Shown here one piece after another: positions 6,263 to 9,339 of a stretch of DNA of 9,339 nt. The notes under the pieces were generated by a model that saw only the letters and a program-made list of their open reading frames with translations, was not told where the DNA came from and ran no database searches. A program made the position numbers and the translations under genes. How positions within the stretch are numbered: position 1 is the stretch's first letter; every line of letters starts with the position of its first letter. Source of the stretch: an uncultured Ruminococcus sp. (GTDB lineage Bacteria; Bacillota; Clostridia; Oscillospirales; Ruminococcaceae); the NCBI GenBank assembly GCA_947176565.1, contig CAMWRC010000031.1:1-9339 (forward strand), in the 5' to 3' direction.

Positions 6263-7233
6263 TACTCAACTCCCCTTTCGTGTACCACAGACGGCTCGCA
6301 GTCATCAGCTCTGTAGTCATTAAGAGGAGCTTTTGATGTCGTATCAGCACCTGCCTGATATTCGCCGTAAAGTTCGTTTATATCCTTTATGAATTTTCTG
6401 TTGAGAAGATGAAGCGGAATATTCTGCGGACAAACTCTTGAACATTCGCCGCAGTCAGTACATCTTCCGGCAACATGGAAAGCACGGATAATATGGAACA
6501 TATTCTCTTCAAAGCTGTCTGCCGCCGCTTTCTGGTCTATACCCGACTTCGGATTGTCAAACACGCAGTTTTCACAGGTACATGCCGGACATACATTGCG
6601 GCAGGCATTACAGCGTATGCACTTTGAAAGCTCACCGCGCCAGAAATCATAGCGTTCCTGAGATGTCATATTCTCAAGCTTTTCAACCATATCGAAACGG
6701 TTTGGTTCAAGAACTTCGCCGTCCTCACCGATAAGTTCATCATATGCAACGTGCTTTCTGCTCTTGCAGCTGGAACATTTTCCGCTTACTGCCTCATAGA
6801 ACGGCATTGTTTCAGTACCGTAAAGCGTTTCTATTTTAAGTGTATAATTTTCATTCTCAACGCTGAGTATGCCTGTTATTCCCTTTGCCTTGATTTTTTC
6901 AATATCAAGCTTAGGTCCTCCGGGAATACCGATTACATAGACATTCTCACGGATAATTCTGTGTTCCTTGACAAGCTGATTGAAGCTGTAGGTATCACAT
7001 GGTTTGAGAAAAGCAAGGATTTTTCCCTCTTTTCTTGATTCTTTTACAAGATATTTTGATAAATTCGCCTGAGTAAAATCATCGCACACAAATTCTTTTT
7101 CCAGTTCATCGGCAGTCGTAAATACAGCAGGGGTTGTATCGTATACAAATTCTCCCCTTTTCCAGCCCATCACACGGTTTACAGTGCCGTCTGCAAGGAG
7201 CTGTGCTGCTCTTTTAATCATTGCTTCCTGCAT
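6262..7233 (-). CDS. flxC: 4Fe-4S dicluster protein with FrhB-like N-terminal region, FlxC-like
   Basis: Protein of 323 residues, cytoplasmic, with two [4Fe-4S] motifs: C205/C208/C211/C215 (CIRCNACRNVCP) and C258/C261/C264/C268 (CTDCGECSRVCP). The N-terminal half resembles the F420-hydrogenase/dehydrogenase beta-subunit style (LKPCDTYSFNQL at 76-87, VYVIGIPGGP at 98-107). Additional cysteines not explained by the two ferredoxin motifs are C79, C153/C156 (CSSC) and C218/C220/C223 (CTCENC). It likely carries electrons between FlxD/HdrA and FlxB/FlxA. The ATG at 7233 has GGAGG at 7241-7245, 7 bases upstream, and lies 16 bases inside the end of flxD. The last 30 residues are polar and look disordered. 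It is a paralogue-like neighbour of the 339-residue protein, not a duplicate. The flxC name rests on order hdrA-flxD-flxC-flxB-flxA and is provisional. Confidence 0.77.
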   Translation of the reverse strand: MQEAMIKRAAQLLADGTVNRVMGWKRGEFVYDTTPAVFTTADELEKEFVCDDFTQANLSKYLVKESRKEGKILAFLKPCDTYSFNQLVKEHRIIRENVYVIGIPGGPKLDIEKIKAKGITGILSVENENYTLKIETLYGTETMPFYEAVSGKCSSCKSRKHVAYDELIGEDGEVLEPNRFDMVEKLENMTSQERYDFWRGELSKCIRCNACRNVCPACTCENCVFDNPKSGIDQKAAADSFEENMFHIIRAFHVAGRCTDCGECSRVCPQNIPLHLLNRKFIKDINELYGEYQAGADTTSKAPLNDYRADDCEPSVVHERGVE

Positions 7234-7658
7234 CGTAAATCCTCCAATCTTCTGTTAGGTCCGAGCTTCTTCACATCAGACACGAACTGCTCCATAACAG
7301 CCGCAAACTTCGCACCCTCAGCCGCCGATACCCATTCAAGTCTTGTTCTGCTGCGCTCTATTCCGAGGAAATCAAGCATACTGTACAGAAGTGTGATTCT
7401 TCTTCTTGTGAAATAATTTCCTGATGTATAGTGACAGTCGCCGGGGTGACAGCCACATATTATTACGCCGTCCGCACCTCTCTGGAATGCACGCAGTATA
7501 AACATCGGATTGACCCTGCATGAACACGGCACACGTATAATCTTTACGTTTGCAGGATAATTAAGTCTGTTAGTACCTGAAAGGTCAGCACCTGCATATG
7601 AACACCAGTTACAGCAGAATGCGACTATTACAGGCTCAAAATTTTCATTTACTTGCAT
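7218..7658 (-). CDS. mvhD: MvhD/FlxD-type [2Fe-2S] adaptor subunit for HdrA
   Basis: Small protein of 146 residues of the methyl-viologen-reducing hydrogenase delta family (called FlxD in Flx clusters). In characterised complexes it carries a [2Fe-2S] cluster and docks the electron-input module onto HdrA. Family marks are AFCCNWCSYAGADLSG (13-28), RVPCSCRVNP (42-51) and CGCHPGDCHYTSGN (68-81). The second motif reads CSC where CSG is common. No hydrogenase large or small subunit gene is present, so the input partner here should be the FlxABC-type proteins downstream. The ATG at 7658 overlaps the end of hdrA by 10 bases and has GGAGGT at 7668-7673, 9 bases upstream, which fits coupled translation with hdrA. 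Confidence 0.93.
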   Translation of the reverse strand: MQVNENFEPVIVAFCCNWCSYAGADLSGTNRLNYPANVKIIRVPCSCRVNPMFILRAFQRGADGVIICGCHPGDCHYTSGNYFTRRRITLLYSMLDFLGIERSRTRLEWVSAAEGAKFAAVMEQFVSDVKKLGPNRRLEDLRCRKQ

Positions 7659-9339
7659 ATTGCGTCTACCTCCGCCATAATCTGACTATTTGAGAATCCG
7701 TTCAAATCCATTGCTCCTGACGGACAAGCTACCGTACAAGCTCCGCAGCCCTGACATACTGCCGGATTTACGCTTGCCACGCGCCGTACAGCTGTTGTTC
7801 TGTCAGGCATTCTGAATTCTTTTTCCTGATACGTTATCGCACCGTAAGGACATACTTTCTCACAGGCTGAACAGCCGTTGCACATGAGTTCATCTGAATG
7901 AGCAACACATGGATTGCACGTAATACTGTTCTTGCAGAGAAGTCCGATTGCCTTTGCCGCTGCCGCACTCGCCTGAGCGACTGTTTCCGGAATATCCTTC
8001 GGACCCTGACAAGCTCCTGACAGGAATATACCTGCTGTTGCGGATTCTACAGGACGCAGCTTCGGGTGTGCCTCTGTGAAAAAGTCATTTGTATCCATCT
8101 GAGTTGTGAGCATAGTCGCAAGAGGACGTGCAGTCTTGTCAGGTTCAATAGCAGCTGCAAGAACTACCATATCAGCATCTATATGAAGCTGTTCACCGGC
8201 AAGCAGGTCTGATGCCTGAACATCAATCTTTCCGTCTGCTTTCGGAGATACCTTTCCGACCATTCCCTTGATGTAATGTACATTGTACTGCTCCACTGCG
8301 CGACGGTAAAATTCATCAAAATTCTTGCCCGGAGTACGTACATCTATGTAGAATACATATACTTCTGTATCAGGATATTTTTCGCGAATAAGCATTGCGT
8401 GCTTTGCGGTATACATACAGCATATCTTTGAGCAGTACTGTTTTCCCTTGCCGTCATCGCATCTTGAACCCACGCATTGTACAAATACGATTGTGTGCGG
8501 GTGCGTCTTGTCAGACGGTCTGAGAAGTGTTCCGCCGTTCGGTCCTGCCGCATTCATAAGTCTCTCAAGCTCAAGAGATGTTACAACGTCAGGACAATAG
8601 CTGTATGCAAATTCGTCATACTTATCAAGCTTAATCGGATTGAATCCGGTTGCCACAACGATTGCGCCGTATCTCTGCTCGATAAAGCTGTCTGTCTGCT
8701 TATAGTCAATCGCACCTGCTGAACATACTTTAGAACATACTCCGCACTTGCCGTTTTTCAGCATCATGCAGTAATTCGGGTCAATAGTCGCAACTTTCGG
8801 AACTGCCTGCGCAAACGGAATATATACAGCTCTCCTGTTGTCAAGTCCCATATTAAACTCATTTGGTACTTTTTTCATAGGACATTTTTCCGTACACAAT
8901 CCGCAGCCGGTACACTTTGTTTCATCGACATAACGTGCCTTTTTCTTTATGGTAACTGTGAAATTGCCCACAAATCCCTTGACATCGCTCACTTCGCTGA
9001 ATGAATGTATTGTGATTTTTTCATTCTGTGCCGCTTCAACCATTTTCGGCGTGAGTATACAAGCCGCACAGTCAAGCGTCGGGAACGTCTTGTCAATCTG
9101 AGCCATTTTTCCGCCGATTGTCGGTTCTTTCTCAACTATATCAACTTCAAATCCGGCTTCGGCAATATCGAGCGCAGTCTGGATTCCTGCGATTCCGCCG
9201 CCGATTACAAGTGCGCGCTTTACAACCGGACTCTCCATTGATGTTAGAGGCGTATTGAGATGAACCTTTGCAACTGCTGCTCTTCCAAGAATTATAGCCT
9301 TTTCAGTTGCTGATGCAATATCCTTGTGAATCCATGAAC
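7649..9339 (-). CDS. hdrA: HdrA-type FAD iron-sulfur protein (heterodisulfide reductase subunit A-like), N-terminus cut by window edge
   Basis: In archaeal complexes HdrA holds the electron-bifurcating FAD. The frame stays open past the ATG at 9238 to base 9339 and encodes SWIHKDIASATEKA, matching the HdrA region before the FAD domain; that ATG has no ribosome binding site, so it is internal. Numbering from it: FAD site VIGGGIAGIQ (11-20), IGGKM (41-45), DCAACILTPKM (56-66), an inserted ferredoxin domain (C109/C112/C115/C119 and C157/C165/C168/C172), the ICCMYTAKHA and YIDVRTPGK motifs (272-305), GACQGPKDIPET (408-419), and a C-terminal two-cluster ferredoxin (C453/C456/C459/C463 and C495/C498/C501/C505). 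About 560 residues are visible; full HdrA proteins are near 650, so roughly 100 N-terminal residues lie outside. It leads the operon as seen. No hdrB or hdrC is in view, though they could lie upstream. Confidence 0.94.
   Translation of the reverse strand, partial: SWIHKDIASATEKAIILGRAAVAKVHLNTPLTSMESPVVKRALVIGGGIAGIQTALDIAEAGFEVDIVEKEPTIGGKMAQIDKTFPTLDCAACILTPKMVEAAQNEKITIHSFSEVSDVKGFVGNFTVTIKKKARYVDETKCTGCGLCTEKCPMKKVPNEFNMGLDNRRAVYIPFAQAVPKVATIDPNYCMMLKNGKCGVCSKVCSAGAIDYKQTDSFIEQRYGAIVVATGFNPIKLDKYDEFAYSYCPDVVTSLELERLMNAAGPNGGTLLRPSDKTHPHTIVFVQCVGSRCDDGKGKQYCSKICCMYTAKHAMLIREKYPDTEVYVFYIDVRTPGKNFDEFYRRAVEQYNVHYIKGMVGKVSPKADGKIDVQASDLLAGEQLHIDADMVVLAAAIEPDKTARPLATMLTTQMDTNDFFTEAHPKLRPVESATAGIFLSGACQGPKDIPETVAQASAAAAKAIGLLCKNSITCNPCVAHSDELMCNGCSACEKVCPYGAITYQEKEFRMPDRTTAVRRVASVNPAVCQGCGACTVACPSGAMDLNGFSNSQIMAEVDAICK

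Larger units (their letters stand above)
2109..9339 (-). other. HdrA-Flx-fumarate reductase operon (seven genes, 5' end outside window)
   Basis: Seven same-strand genes run without any gap longer than 15 bases. Junctions from the 5' side are a 10-base overlap, a 16-base overlap, TAATG, TGATG, then gaps of 15 and 12 bases. No terminator is seen between them, so one transcript and a jointly made complex are likely. By motif count the visible products hold about 13 Fe-S clusters, two predicted FAD sites plus the FlxA FAD and NAD(P)H sites, and no membrane anchor. Confidence 0.85.

Noticed and set aside
7649..9238. HdrA as a complete 529-residue protein starting at 9238
   Set aside because: The frame is open to the window end with HdrA-like sequence upstream and there is no ribosome binding site before this ATG; it is an internal methionine of a truncated gene.

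Overview
The window looks like a chromosomal segment of an anaerobic, fairly low-GC Gram-positive fermenter. Strong GGAGG-type ribosome binding sites, tightly overlapping genes, oxygen-sensitive Fe-S redox proteins and a bacterial murD support this. The gene set would suit a succinate-forming rumen or gut clostridium such as a Ruminococcus flavefaciens-like species, but that assignment is inference from style and metabolism, not from a database match.

Layout: (1) positions 1-624, + strand, hold the C-terminal part of murD (cell-wall synthesis), whose 5' end lies outside the window. (2) An 18-bp-stem bidirectional terminator at 627-666 separates it from everything else, which is all on the - strand. 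(3) Read from the right edge leftward, the - strand carries one tight redox operon: hdrA (5' end cut by the window), mvhD/flxD, two dicluster 4Fe-4S proteins (flxC-like, flxB-like), a PyrK/AsrB-type FAD-NAD(P)H reductase (flxA-like), a fumarate-reductase-type iron-sulfur subunit and a fumarate-reductase-type flavoprotein. (4) After a 158-bp spacer with a hairpin and a possible promoter comes an AspT/YidE/YbjL-family membrane exchanger, the family that includes a known succinate exporter.

How the parts fit together (inference): FlxA would take electrons from NAD(P)H. FlxB, FlxC and FlxD would wire them to HdrA, whose FAD is the electron-bifurcating site in the archaeal family. The usual partner of HdrA, the heterodisulfide reductase HdrBC, is not seen here. 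In its place the operon continues with a soluble fumarate reductase pair (no cytochrome b or membrane anchor). The iron-sulfur subunit is a hybrid: a FrdB-like [2Fe-2S] domain followed by two full four-cysteine [4Fe-4S] motifs, as in HdrC. The flavoprotein keeps all recognisable fumarate/succinate catalytic residues but has Asn instead of the FAD-linking His. The simplest reading is a cytoplasmic NADH:fumarate reductase that may couple exergonic fumarate reduction to ferredoxin reduction, followed by a gene for exporting the succinate formed. This candidate system is the main point of interest in the window; bifurcation and substrate are not demonstrated by sequence alone.

The eight protein-coding genes cover nearly everything. 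The only non-coding stretches are 625-681 (terminator), 1951-2108 (hairpin and possible promoter), and gaps of 12-15 bases. No tRNA, rRNA, insertion sequence, CRISPR array or riboswitch was recognised.
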